Shown here: in pieces, positions 36,162 through 45,400 of the stretch
Layout: every line of letters starts with the position of its first letter
Position numbering within the stretch: the stretch's first letter is position 1
Source: Streptomyces sp. ISL-94
Lineage (GTDB): Bacteria; Actinomycetota; Actinomycetes; Streptomycetales; Streptomycetaceae
Length of the DNA stretch: 64,000 nt
Direction of reading: 5' to 3'
Assembly (NCBI RefSeq): GCF_018614075.1
Contig: NZ_JAGGOZ010000013.1
Span: 62,001-126,000 of the forward strand
The notes under the pieces: generated by a model
Told to the model about the DNA's origin: nothing
The model's database searches: none
The model's input: only the letters and a program-made list of their open reading frames with translations
Translations under genes and position numbers: made by a program

Positions 36162-39100
36162 CGCTGTGCCTTCCTGACCGTGCCGGCCGTGACGGGCCCG
36201 TACTCGTCGCTGTCCACGGTGCTCGCCGTGTCCGGGTCGGTGTCGGAGTCGGTCCCGGGGGCGCCGAACGTCCAGTCGGGACCGTCGCCCGAGGGTTCTT
36301 CCAGGAAGGCGCCACCGCCGGGGAGGAGCAGGTTGATCTCGTTCTCCGTCTCGCGCATCGACATGCCGACGGTCAGTTCGGTCCACCGGGAGCCGTCCGC
36401 CCGACGCAGCAGGCCGTTCACGACGGTCGTCTTGTGCTTCTCCTTGCGGTAGGCGAGGGCCGAACTGCTCTCGTCGCGTTTGCGGCGCCATTCGTCCTTG
36501 AGCCGGTCCAGTCGTTCGCTCAGGTACTGGCGGGGCCGGTCGCCTCCCACCCGTTCAGCCCGTTCGAGGAGCCGGCGTTCGACGTCTTGGGCGAGCGGTC
36601 CGTCGAGGTCGACGTGGTGGGCGTCGAGGTTGCGGGAGGAGTCGTAGGCCGCGTGGCGCAGCGCGGCGACATAGGTGGCGGCGACACCGCGGTCGAGCGC
36701 GCGGCGGGTGTACGGGGTCACCGACAGTGCTTCCACCCGGCGGTAGAACGTCGCGTGATAGTGCTCGAAGTCCTCGTAGTGGGCGAGGTCGCGGGGGCGC
36801 GACCAGTTGTAGAGGGTCACCACCAGGCCCGGACGGGCGGCGTCACGGCCGACCCGCGAGGACGCCTGGATGTACTCGGCGGTGTTCTTCGGCTGGCCCA
36901 CGACGAGCATCAGGCCGAAGCGGGAGACGTCGACACCGACCTGCAGCATGGAGGTGGCGAGGACGACGTCGACGGCCTGTCGCACGGTCGGTGTCATGGA
37001 CGCGCGGGGTTCGCGCTTGTCCTTCATGGCGGCGGCGTACTCGCGCAGGAAGGCCCGCCTGCGCACCGAGGTGTCCCGCTCGGGGTCGAACTCGATCTCC
37101 AGCCGCTTCAGGGCCGCCCCGATGTCCGAGGAGGAGATGCGGGAGGTCAGTTCCTGGATGCTGAGCATCCCGGCTCTGCTCACGATGCGGTCCGACAGCG
37201 TGTCCTGGCCCTTGCGGCTGCCGTTGGACCGCACGCGGGTGGTGATGTCGTCGTCCATGTACCGCCGCATGCCGGCGAGTTCACGGGTCGCGTTGAAGTA
37301 GCCGACGAGGGTCATGTACGGGTCCGCCGGCCTGCCGTACTCGTCGAAGAGCTGCTGCGCCGCGAGCAGCAGGATCTCCGCGACGCGGATCTCGGCGGCC
37401 TTGAGACGGGTGCCGTGCGCGCATACGCCGAGGTAGCGGCGGCCGGGGTTCTCCCCGCTCAGCTCCACCTGCCGGGAGAAGAAGGTGTCGCCGACGTCCA
37501 GCACCTGGGGCGGGAAGACGGCGACCTTGCGGGCGAAGACACCGCGCACCTGGTCGGCGGCCCGCTTGGTGGTCGCGGTGGAGGCGACGATTTTCGGGCC
37601 GACGTCATGACGTTCTCCGTGAACGTCGGTGAAGCTCCACGTGCACAACTGATCGACGGCTGCCTCGAAGAGACCCACGGTGGTGCCGAGGGCTCCGGAG
37701 ATCAGGTGCAGCTCGTCCTGGATGATCAGGTCCGGAGGCCGCAGGCGGGTGACGGGCTGGGCAGTGACGCCGGGCAGGTCGCCCCTGGCGTTGTGGCGGC
37801 CACCGCAGCCGGTCTTGGCGTCCAGGTCGTCGTGGCGGTAACCGTGGCGAGGACACAGCTCGGTGACCCTGCCGAACAGCAGGCCGGAGTAGCCGTTCCA
37901 CGGGAGCTGGGCGAACTTGTCGACCGTGGCGATCAGCAGCGAGGGCGCCAGCCGGTAGATCTCCTCGTCGACGGTGAGCACGGGGATGCCCTCGCCGAGC
38001 GCTTCACGTCGGGAGAAGGGGCAGCGGTCCTCCCCCTCGCCGCGAGGGCAGTACAGCAGGACTCTGCGGCGGCCTTCGTCGTACTCCATGTTCGCGCGGG
38101 CGGTCAGCCCGCTGCCGCACCAGGGGCAGGTGAGGACCTGCAGGACCCGCGCGTGCTTGTCGCTGGCGTTCTCCTTGGCTTCGGCGATCTGCTCCTTGGC
38201 CTCGTCGAACCAGTTCGGTGAGACGGAGGTGCCCACCCAGAGCCCGATCCGGAACGGGGTGGTTCCCCAACGCCGGTCCCGCGCGAACTCCTCGCGGCGC
38301 AGGACTTCGCAGGCGCTCACCAGGGCGGCGGCGCGCTGGAACTGCTGGGCGGTCAGCAGCCGCAGGGTGTAGCGCATGAGCACGCCCACGCCCGCCTCAC
38401 CGCTGCGGGCGTCCGCTCCCGAGCCGATGGTCCCCTGGAGGCGCCGCAGTGCGAAGGTGTAGGCGGCGAGTCCGAGATACGCCTCGGTCTTGCCGCCGCC
38501 GGTCGGGAAGAACAGCAGATCGACGAGGGCTTCACGGCCGGTGCCGCGGTGCGGGTGTCCGGGCTGGGTGAGGGAGTCGATGTTCAGCAGGACGAAGGCC
38601 AGCTGGAAGGGCCGCCAGCTGGCTGCCGCCTTGCCCTTGCCGTGGACCTCGTCGTAGGCCTCCCGGTAGGACCGGGAGTCGTTCTCGCAGCCGGTGCGGA
38701 CGGCCGCGATGGCCGTGTTGCGGCGCTGCAGGGCCATGGCCCGGTTGGCGAACCGGAAGGCCAGCAGGGCCGTCTCGTCGGCCACCAGCCGGTCGATGCC
38801 GAGGGTGATGCGGTCGCAGACCTCGAGTGCCTGCTCGATCGCGGTCTCGGCCGCTTCTCGGAGGTCTTCGGGGAGCGAGGCGGCACTGCGACGCTGCTGC
38901 TCCAGCCACGTGCCGTATCCGTCGGCCAACGGGGCAAGAGCGGCGCTGAGTTCGGCTCGGCGGCCCGGCACGGCGAGTGCCGCCAGCTCGTCCATGCCCA
39001 GTTCCAGCCCCTTGAGGAGGTCCTGCTCCTCGAGGGTCGGCGCGGTGGTCGCCCGGACGTCGTACTCGGGAAGCCAGACGGTGGTCAGGCGGTGTGCGTT

Positions 39101-39988
39101 GCGCTCTCCGTCACGGACGTGCGCGTGAACGGCGACGTTGCGGCCCTTGGCGTGGCTGAGGCTGTCCCGGTAGAGCAGGCGCAGCCGCCGTTCCTCGGCG
39201 TCCTCCGGCGCGTGGTCGTGGCTCGCCGGGTCGAGGGGGTCGTCGACCGGCAGGAAGACGGCTGCCTGGTCGTCGGGAAAGGCGGTGACGTCGATCTCGG
39301 TCTGGAAGAGCCAGTGCGCGTCACGCGCGTCCGCGCTGTCCGGCTGCCGGTTCACCAGGGCCAGCTCGACTATGCGCAGGTCCTCGGCGCCCGTGCGGCC
39401 GCTGTGCCGGCGTACCTGCACGTCGAGGACGACGGTGTCGCCGTCGAGTTGAACGGTGCGATCGGCCCCGTCGGTCACGTCGATGTCCACCAGGCGCTCG
39501 ACCGGCTCACGTGACCAGACCCTGCGCGTCGTCCCCCGCTCGGTGGCCTCGTCCGACTGGGTGTAGCGACCCCAGCGGACGGTGGCACTGAGCGTGCCGA
39601 CGGAGGCCGGAGCGGTGAAGGACAGTCCCATGGACGATGCCCAGATGTGTCCGGCGGCCTGGGGACTCAACCGGTCCTGCAGACCGCTGTCGTCACCTTC
39701 CTGCTCGTCACCCGACTCCCCTTCCGCGGCCTGGGCGGCCGCGCGGGCGATCCGGTCGGCAGTGACGGCCTGCGGGCGCGGACCGAGCATGCCGACCAGG
39801 TACCGGTCACGGGGGCCGGAGGAGGCGCTCGGCAGCGTTTCCGTCTCACCGTCCCAGGGCCCCAACAGGTCCCGGCGGATGTAGTGCACGAGTGCGTCGC
39901 GCACCGCGTAGGAGTCCCCGGCACGGAACGTCTGGGGAACTTCGTCGAGCGGATGCGGAACAGCGGCCTGGGCAGGCTGGGCCGGCAT
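36158..39988 (-). CDS. drmA: DISARM component DrmA, SF2-type helicase
   Basis: 1276 residues. Walker A is FFPTGGGKTEAYLG (about 493-506), a four-cysteine knuckle follows (CPWCGSGL about 621, and CPRGEGEDRC), the DExH box is IIQDELHLI (about 756), SATTKR is motif III-like, and the motif VI-like SRVGRD is at about 1044. The N-terminal 450 residues are a DISARM-specific region. DrmA with DrmB forms the conserved DISARM core against phage DNA. AAGGA before ATG 39986-39988 sets the start. The leftward promoter probably lies at 40050-40090. Confidence 0.9.
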   Translation of the reverse strand: MPAQPAQAAVPHPLDEVPQTFRAGDSYAVRDALVHYIRRDLLGPWDGETETLPSASSGPRDRYLVGMLGPRPQAVTADRIARAAAQAAEGESGDEQEGDDSGLQDRLSPQAAGHIWASSMGLSFTAPASVGTLSATVRWGRYTQSDEATERGTTRRVWSREPVERLVDIDVTDGADRTVQLDGDTVVLDVQVRRHSGRTGAEDLRIVELALVNRQPDSADARDAHWLFQTEIDVTAFPDDQAAVFLPVDDPLDPASHDHAPEDAEERRLRLLYRDSLSHAKGRNVAVHAHVRDGERNAHRLTTVWLPEYDVRATTAPTLEEQDLLKGLELGMDELAALAVPGRRAELSAALAPLADGYGTWLEQQRRSAASLPEDLREAAETAIEQALEVCDRITLGIDRLVADETALLAFRFANRAMALQRRNTAIAAVRTGCENDSRSYREAYDEVHGKGKAAASWRPFQLAFVLLNIDSLTQPGHPHRGTGREALVDLLFFPTGGGKTEAYLGLAAYTFALRRLQGTIGSGADARSGEAGVGVLMRYTLRLLTAQQFQRAAALVSACEVLRREEFARDRRWGTTPFRIGLWVGTSVSPNWFDEAKEQIAEAKENASDKHARVLQVLTCPWCGSGLTARANMEYDEGRRRVLLYCPRGEGEDRCPFSRREALGEGIPVLTVDEEIYRLAPSLLIATVDKFAQLPWNGYSGLLFGRVTELCPRHGYRHDDLDAKTGCGGRHNARGDLPGVTAQPVTRLRPPDLIIQDELHLISGALGTTVGLFEAAVDQLCTWSFTDVHGERHDVGPKIVASTATTKRAADQVRGVFARKVAVFPPQVLDVGDTFFSRQVELSGENPGRRYLGVCAHGTRLKAAEIRVAEILLLAAQQLFDEYGRPADPYMTLVGYFNATRELAGMRRYMDDDITTRVRSNGSRKGQDTLSDRIVSRAGMLSIQELTSRISSSDIGAALKRLEIEFDPERDTSVRRRAFLREYAAAMKDKREPRASMTPTVRQAVDVVLATSMLQVGVDVSRFGLMLVVGQPKNTAEYIQASSRVGRDAARPGLVVTLYNWSRPRDLAHYEDFEHYHATFYRRVEALSVTPYTRRALDRGVAATYVAALRHAAYDSSRNLDAHHVDLDGPLAQDVERRLLERAERVGGDRPRQYLSERLDRLKDEWRRKRDESSSALAYRKEKHKTTVVNGLLRRADGSRWTELTVGMSMRETENEINLLLPGGGAFLEEPSGDGPDWTFGAPGTDSDTDPDTASTVDSDEYGPVTAGTVRKAQR

Positions 39989-40050
39989 GCGATGGGTCCT
40001 TTCGGACAGGGCCGTTGGAGCAGGGACGTGCACCGGTGGTGTGGCAGCAC

Positions 40051-40081
40051 GAGAAATATAGACCCGTTGACTCAGTTCACA
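40051..40081. promoter_or_regulatory. Divergent promoter region with shared TTGACTCAGTTCACA element, copy 1
   Basis: GTTGACTCAGTTCACA (40066-40081) reads toward the RelE-UvrD gene and includes a -35-like TTGACT. On the minus strand TATATT (about 40055-40060) could be the -10 for drmA, with the element overlapping its -35 zone. The same element occurs upstream of the sORF-EcsC pair and, as CTCAGTTCACA, of the large helicase gene. Confidence 0.6.
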
Positions 40082-40169
40082 CAACGAATACGGGGGGTCC
40101 GTCGCTCGACATCCTGTCGGTCTCTAGGCTGGTGCCCGCCTGCCGCCCGCCCGCGACCCGAGGACTCCT

Positions 40170-42341
40170 ATGCCCCGCCTCGCCCTCTCCGACGACTTCG
40201 TCGCGGATCTGATCTCCCTGCAGAGACCTGTCCAGAAGGAAGTCAACGGCACGATCCAGATGTTCCGAAGCCTGACCGTGCCTCAGCTTCATGCCAGCAA
40301 GGGAATGCATCTGGAGAAGCTCGAGGGGGCGCGCGACCCGCGGATCCGCACGATCCGGGTCACCCGGTTCTACCGGGGGGTCCTCCTCGCCCCGGACGAC
40401 GGCAGCGAGCTGTTCACCCTGCTCAGAGTGGCACCGCACGACGAGGCGATCAACTGGGCCTGCAGGCGTGCCTATTCGGTCAACGGCGCCACCGGAGGCT
40501 TGGAGGTGCGCAATGTCGAGGCACTCGAACAGATGGAGACCTACTTCGAGACGAAGGCGGTCGAGACGCCGACCCGGCTCTTCGCGCACCACTCCGACAC
40601 CGTGCTGCGTGACCTCGGCATCGACGAGCAGGTCCTGCGACTGGCGCGCGTGTGCGTCACGGCAGACGACCTGGCGGTCATGGCGCCTCCCATGATGCCG
40701 GCCGACCAGTACGAGGTACTGGAGTACCTGGCGACCGACTGCTCGCCCGAGGACGTCTGGGAGCAACTGATCGCCCCGCGCGGGCAGACGGTGCGCACGG
40801 CGGAGGACCGGCCGGCCGTCACGCTCGGCGAGGCGATCCTCAACACGCCCAACGGCATCGTGGAGGTCACCGGCCCCGGTGAGCTGGAGCGGATCCTCAC
40901 CGAGGACTTCGTTCGCTGGCGCGTCTTCCTGCATCCGGCCCAGCGCCGGTACGCCTACCACCCGGGCTTCAACGGACCGGCTCAGGTGACGGGCGGCCCT
41001 GGCACCGGCAAGACGGTCGTCGCCCTGCACCGGGTACGGCACCTGCTGCGCACCGGACGCGAGGGCGACCGGATCCTCCTCACCACCTTCACCAACGCCA
41101 TGGCGGCCGCCCTGCGGGACAGCCTGGCCCTCCTGCTCGGCGATGCCGACGCGCATCTGCTCGACCGCGTCGACGTCACGACGGTGGACTCGCTGGCCGC
41201 CCGGGTCATCCGGGAAGCCAGGGGCGGCTCGCCGAAACCGCTGTCGGCAGCAGCGGAGAAGAGCGCGTGGACCCGCGCCGCCGCGCGCGAGGACCTGCCC
41301 TGGTCGGAGCGCTTCCTGTCCCAGGAGTTCCGCAACGTCGTCCTGGCTCAGGGGCTGCGGACGCCTGAGGAGTACCTGAGATGTGTGCGCAGGGGACGCG
41401 GCACACAGGTGGGGCGAGTGCAACGGGCCCGGCTGTGGCGGGTCATGGAACGGTTCACGGGGGATCTGGCCTCGCGCGACTCCGCGACGTACACCATGGT
41501 GTGCGACCAGGCCGCCCGGATTCTGGCCGAACGGGGGCCGCGCTACCGCCACGTCGTGGTGGACGAGGCCCAGGACCTGCACCCGGCCCAGTGGCGGGTG
41601 CTGCGGGCCTGCGTGGCCGAGCAGGCCGACGACCTGTTCCTCGTCGGTGATCCCCATCAGCGCATCTACGACTCCCGGGTCTCGCTGCGGTCCCTGGGAG
41701 TCAACGTGCGCGGACGGACGTCCCGACTGCGCCTCAACTACCGCAGCACGGAGGAGATCTTGAGGTGGTCCACGTCCCTCCTGGACGGTCAGCCGGTCGG
41801 CCGACTCGGAGAGGACGACGAGGACGACGGCGGCCAGGACTCGCTGCGGGGCTACCGCTCCGAGCTGCACGGCCGCGTTCCCGTGGCTCGCGGTCATGGC
41901 AACCAGGACGACGAACTGCGCGCGCTGGTGGACCAGATCCGCACGTGGGTCGACCAGGACGGGGTGAAGCCGTCCGAAGTGGCGGTGTGCGCCCGGTTCA
42001 ACACCCTGGTCGACGCGGTCATCGCCCGCCTGCGCCGTGAGGGCGTCCCCGCCGTCGCGGTCAAGGACGACCCGGGGCCGACGGTGCCGGGTGTGCGCGT
42101 GGCGACGATGCACGCCATGAAGGGGCTGGAGTTCCGCTGCGTGGCCGTCGTCGGCGTGACATCCGGCGTGCTGCCGTTCGCTCCGCAGGTGACGCCGGCC
42201 GACGAGGACGCCGTGCAGCACCGTTCGGATCTTCTGGCCGAGCACTGTCTGCTGTTCGTGGCCTGTACGCGGGCACGCGACGCGCTGGCGATCTCCTGGA
42301 ACGGTGAGCGGAGCCGCATACTGGACCCCGTCGCCGGCTGA
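40170..42341 (+). CDS. UvrD-like SF1 helicase with RelE/ParE-like N-terminal domain
   Basis: 723 residues. Residues about 1-105 resemble a RelE/YafQ-type fold (QLHASKGMHLEKLEG, IRTIRVTRFYRGVLL). Helicase motifs are complete: GGPGTGKT (275-282), VVVDEAQD (462-469), LVGDPHQRIY, RLNYRS (521-526), VATMHAMKGLEF and LFVACTRARD. Helicase and ATPase activity is expected; whether the RelE part is toxic or a binding module is unknown. GAGGA lies five bases before ATG 40170. It is divergent from drmA and convergent with the large helicase-nuclease gene, and shares an upstream element with it. Confidence 0.88.
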   Translation: MPRLALSDDFVADLISLQRPVQKEVNGTIQMFRSLTVPQLHASKGMHLEKLEGARDPRIRTIRVTRFYRGVLLAPDDGSELFTLLRVAPHDEAINWACRRAYSVNGATGGLEVRNVEALEQMETYFETKAVETPTRLFAHHSDTVLRDLGIDEQVLRLARVCVTADDLAVMAPPMMPADQYEVLEYLATDCSPEDVWEQLIAPRGQTVRTAEDRPAVTLGEAILNTPNGIVEVTGPGELERILTEDFVRWRVFLHPAQRRYAYHPGFNGPAQVTGGPGTGKTVVALHRVRHLLRTGREGDRILLTTFTNAMAAALRDSLALLLGDADAHLLDRVDVTTVDSLAARVIREARGGSPKPLSAAAEKSAWTRAAAREDLPWSERFLSQEFRNVVLAQGLRTPEEYLRCVRRGRGTQVGRVQRARLWRVMERFTGDLASRDSATYTMVCDQAARILAERGPRYRHVVVDEAQDLHPAQWRVLRACVAEQADDLFLVGDPHQRIYDSRVSLRSLGVNVRGRTSRLRLNYRSTEEILRWSTSLLDGQPVGRLGEDDEDDGGQDSLRGYRSELHGRVPVARGHGNQDDELRALVDQIRTWVDQDGVKPSEVAVCARFNTLVDAVIARLRREGVPAVAVKDDPGPTVPGVRVATMHAMKGLEFRCVAVVGVTSGVLPFAPQVTPADEDAVQHRSDLLAEHCLLFVACTRARDALAISWNGERSRILDPVAG

Positions 42342-42350
42342 GCCGCACCG

Positions 42351-42394
42351 GGCCCTGTCCCGCGGACCGAAAGGTGGGTCCGCGGGACAGGGCC
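42351..42394. terminator. Bidirectional hairpin terminator
   Basis: An 18-base perfect stem (42351-42368 with 42377-42394) and an eight-base loop lie between the convergent UvrD-like and large helicase genes. Confidence 0.85.
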
Positions 42395-42420
42395 GTCTTC
42401 TCACAGTGCCGTCACCGCGA

Positions 42421-45400
42421 TCAGACGCGGATCTCGCGCACGACGACCGTGCGGGTCTTGCCCTGGGCCGCGTCGTACGAGATCTCGCGTCCTGTCGGCT
42501 GCCAGGTCAGCGCGTGGCCGAGCGGCGAGGACGGAGAGACGATGTCCGCCTCCTCGGTGGGCAGTTCGGCGATCGTGTACAGGGTGTCCTCGTCCACCTG
42601 GCCGTCGAACTCCAGCCGGAGCAGCGCGCCCGGGATCACGACGTCGGGGACAGCCCCTTCCCGTCCGACGCCGACGGCGTCGAGGAAGGTCCGCAGGAAG
42701 GCGAGGCGCCTGGTGCGCCGGTCGCGCTGCTCGGCCTGGGTCTTCCTGAGGAAGACCAGCTGGGCCGCGTCCGCTCCTTCGGGGGTCTCGGGGGAACCCT
42801 CGACCGCCGCCTGCAACTGCTGCACCTCGCGCACCAGCCGCTGGAAGGCCGGGGCGGGGATCTCCCGAACCGGCGCAAGGCTCGGCGCGGTCGGGGCGGC
42901 CATCGCCGAGCCCGCGGACGGTACGACGTGCCCCGCCGACCGGGCCGAGTCCGCCTGCCGTACGGCAGGGGCCGCCCCGGACACCGTCTCCCCAGCCGTC
43001 CGTGCGGGTACGGCCCCGTTGTCGGCGGTCAAGGCACGTGGCCGCGTCGGAGCGGGCGTCGCCCGTCGGGCCTGACCACGAAGGGGCTCGCGCGGGTCCG
43101 TGGCCCTGGGTGCGGGCACCGCTCCGAGGGGGGCTGCCGTTCCGGTCGGCGCTTGCGCTCGCGCCGTGTCCCCGTTCCCCGCCTCCTGGCTCGATCCGCC
43201 CCGCGGCTCGAACGGCACGCCGTCACCGGGCACGTGACCCACGCCGGTGACGCGACCGGCCTCGGCCGCGTGCTCCGCCACGGCCGCGTCACCGCCGGTC
43301 GCCGCGCCGCTGCCGGCGGCTGCCTCACCGCCGGTCGCCGCCCCAGCCGTCGGTTCCACCCCGCTGGGCCCGGCGTCATCGGCGGCACCGGAGCCTTCCG
43401 GATCCCGCCCGGCCGGTTCGATGCCCAGCCGTTCCAGCTCGGCCCACAGCGGGGCCAGCGCCTGCTCGCGGTCGAGGTGGAAGCGACTGCCCCTGATCCG
43501 GACGAACGTCCAGTCGACGCGTTCCAGGTCGCGCTGTCTGGCGGCCGCGGTGGAGGCGTCCTCCCCCTCGGCGAACGCGTCGCCGTCGCAGGCGACCGCC
43601 AGCCGGCGCGTCCCGCCTTCCACCACCAGGTCGATCGTGTGGCGGCCCACCTTGTATCCCGGACGGACCCGGTGGCCCCGTGCCGTCAGTTCCAGGTACA
43701 CCTTCTGCTGGAACAGGCTGTCGAACGCTTCGTGCCGGACATCGGACAGAACCTCGCCCTCGACCGCGACGACGTCCTCCTCCCCGGGACGGGAGAGGTG
43801 ATCGAGCCAACCCCGGCGCAGGTCGTTCTCGTGGAACTGTTCGGCCCTCGCGCTGTGGAACACCCACACCTGGTCCTGGGCACGCGAGGCCGCCACGTTG
43901 ATGCGCTGCTCGTAGGTCTTGCCGTTGAAGCCGCCCGGGACCGCTCCGGCGGCCGTGGTCGCCGAGTTGACGAAGGAGATGAACATGATGTGCCGCTCGT
44001 CGCCCTGGAAGTCCTCGGCGTCACCGACCCGGATGCGCCGCTCCTCGCGCTGCTCGTAGTCGAGGCGCTCGGCAAGCAGGTTCTCCAGCACCGTCAGGTG
44101 TCCCTTGCTGGCGCGCAGGCTGATGACGCCCATGGTCTTCCCGTCGTAAGCGGGGTCGGCACAGCAGCGCACGATCGCGTCGACGAGGGCCTCGGCCTCG
44201 GCGACGTTGGTCAGCCGGGTGTTGACGCCGATGGCTTCGCCGGTCTCGACGTACACCGTGCGGACCGGGGGCAGCCGGTCGGCGCCGTACTGGCGCAGCG
44301 GCAGTAGATCACGGTTGTAGCAGAGGTCATTGGAGAAGGAGATGATCTCCGGCATGCACCGGAAGTGCTCCTTGAGCATGAGTGTGCCGCGGCCCGCCGA
44401 GAGCGCTTCCGTGAGGTCGAAGAAGCTGGACTCGGGGCCGAACAGGCTGCGGACGTCCGGCTCCAGCGCGGTGAGCAGACGATCCCTGAGGTGGAAGTAC
44501 TCGTCCTGCTTGAGGCCTACGTTGGACGGACTGACCTGCTTGCTGTCGCCGACGACGACCATCCGGTCGGCGAGCCAGCTCAGCAGCATGGCCTCCAGGC
44601 CGGACTGGCTGGCCTCGTCGACGATGACGACGTCGAACAGACCCGGCCGGTCCATGGGTACGGTCTCGGCGACCTGGTGCAGGGGCATGATCCAGGCAGG
44701 CACCGCCGTCTGCGCCTTGCGCAGGGCGGCCTGCGCGTCGCGCCGGTAGCGGTGCTGGTACTTGCCCTTGATGCGCCGTGCGGCCTGCTGGTAGGCGCTG
44801 AGTGCCCGGGACTGGTCACCGGTGAGCAGGCCGAGGCAGCGGTGCCAGGCGCGGGCGGCGGCGAGCCGCGCGAGCATGATGCGGGCCTCGTCGTCGGCCT
44901 CCGTCAGCCGTCGGCGCAGGGTTCGCTCGGCTTCGGGGTCGGTCAGCCGCTCCATGCGGTCGCGCCACGCGGACCAGGCCCAGGCCTCGGCGAGCGAGGG
45001 CAGTCGGGCGTCCCAGGCGCTGTCCTCGTGTGTGGCGGTGATCCGCTCGGCCAGGGCCGGGAACGCCTCGCGGACACGGGCGAGGGCCACGTCCTGCTCG
45101 GCCCGCAGCCGGGCGGCCTCGCGCACCTCGGCCATCTCGTCGCTGAACGTGCGGTAGCCGTCGGGGTCACGGTCGCGGACGGTGCCGAGTGCGCGCACCA
45201 CGGCGGGCGACACATCGGGCCGGTCGCCCCAGGCCCGCAGCAGTTCCTCGGTGTCCGCGATGACCTTGCGCGACTGTTCGGCCGCGCGCAGAGTGGTCGA
45301 CGCGCGCAGCAGGGTGCGTACGGCGTTCTCGACGGACGGGTCGTGCCAGGTGACGACCGCGAGGGCCGGGGAGGTGGCCGCGGCGGCCAGGACGTCGGTG

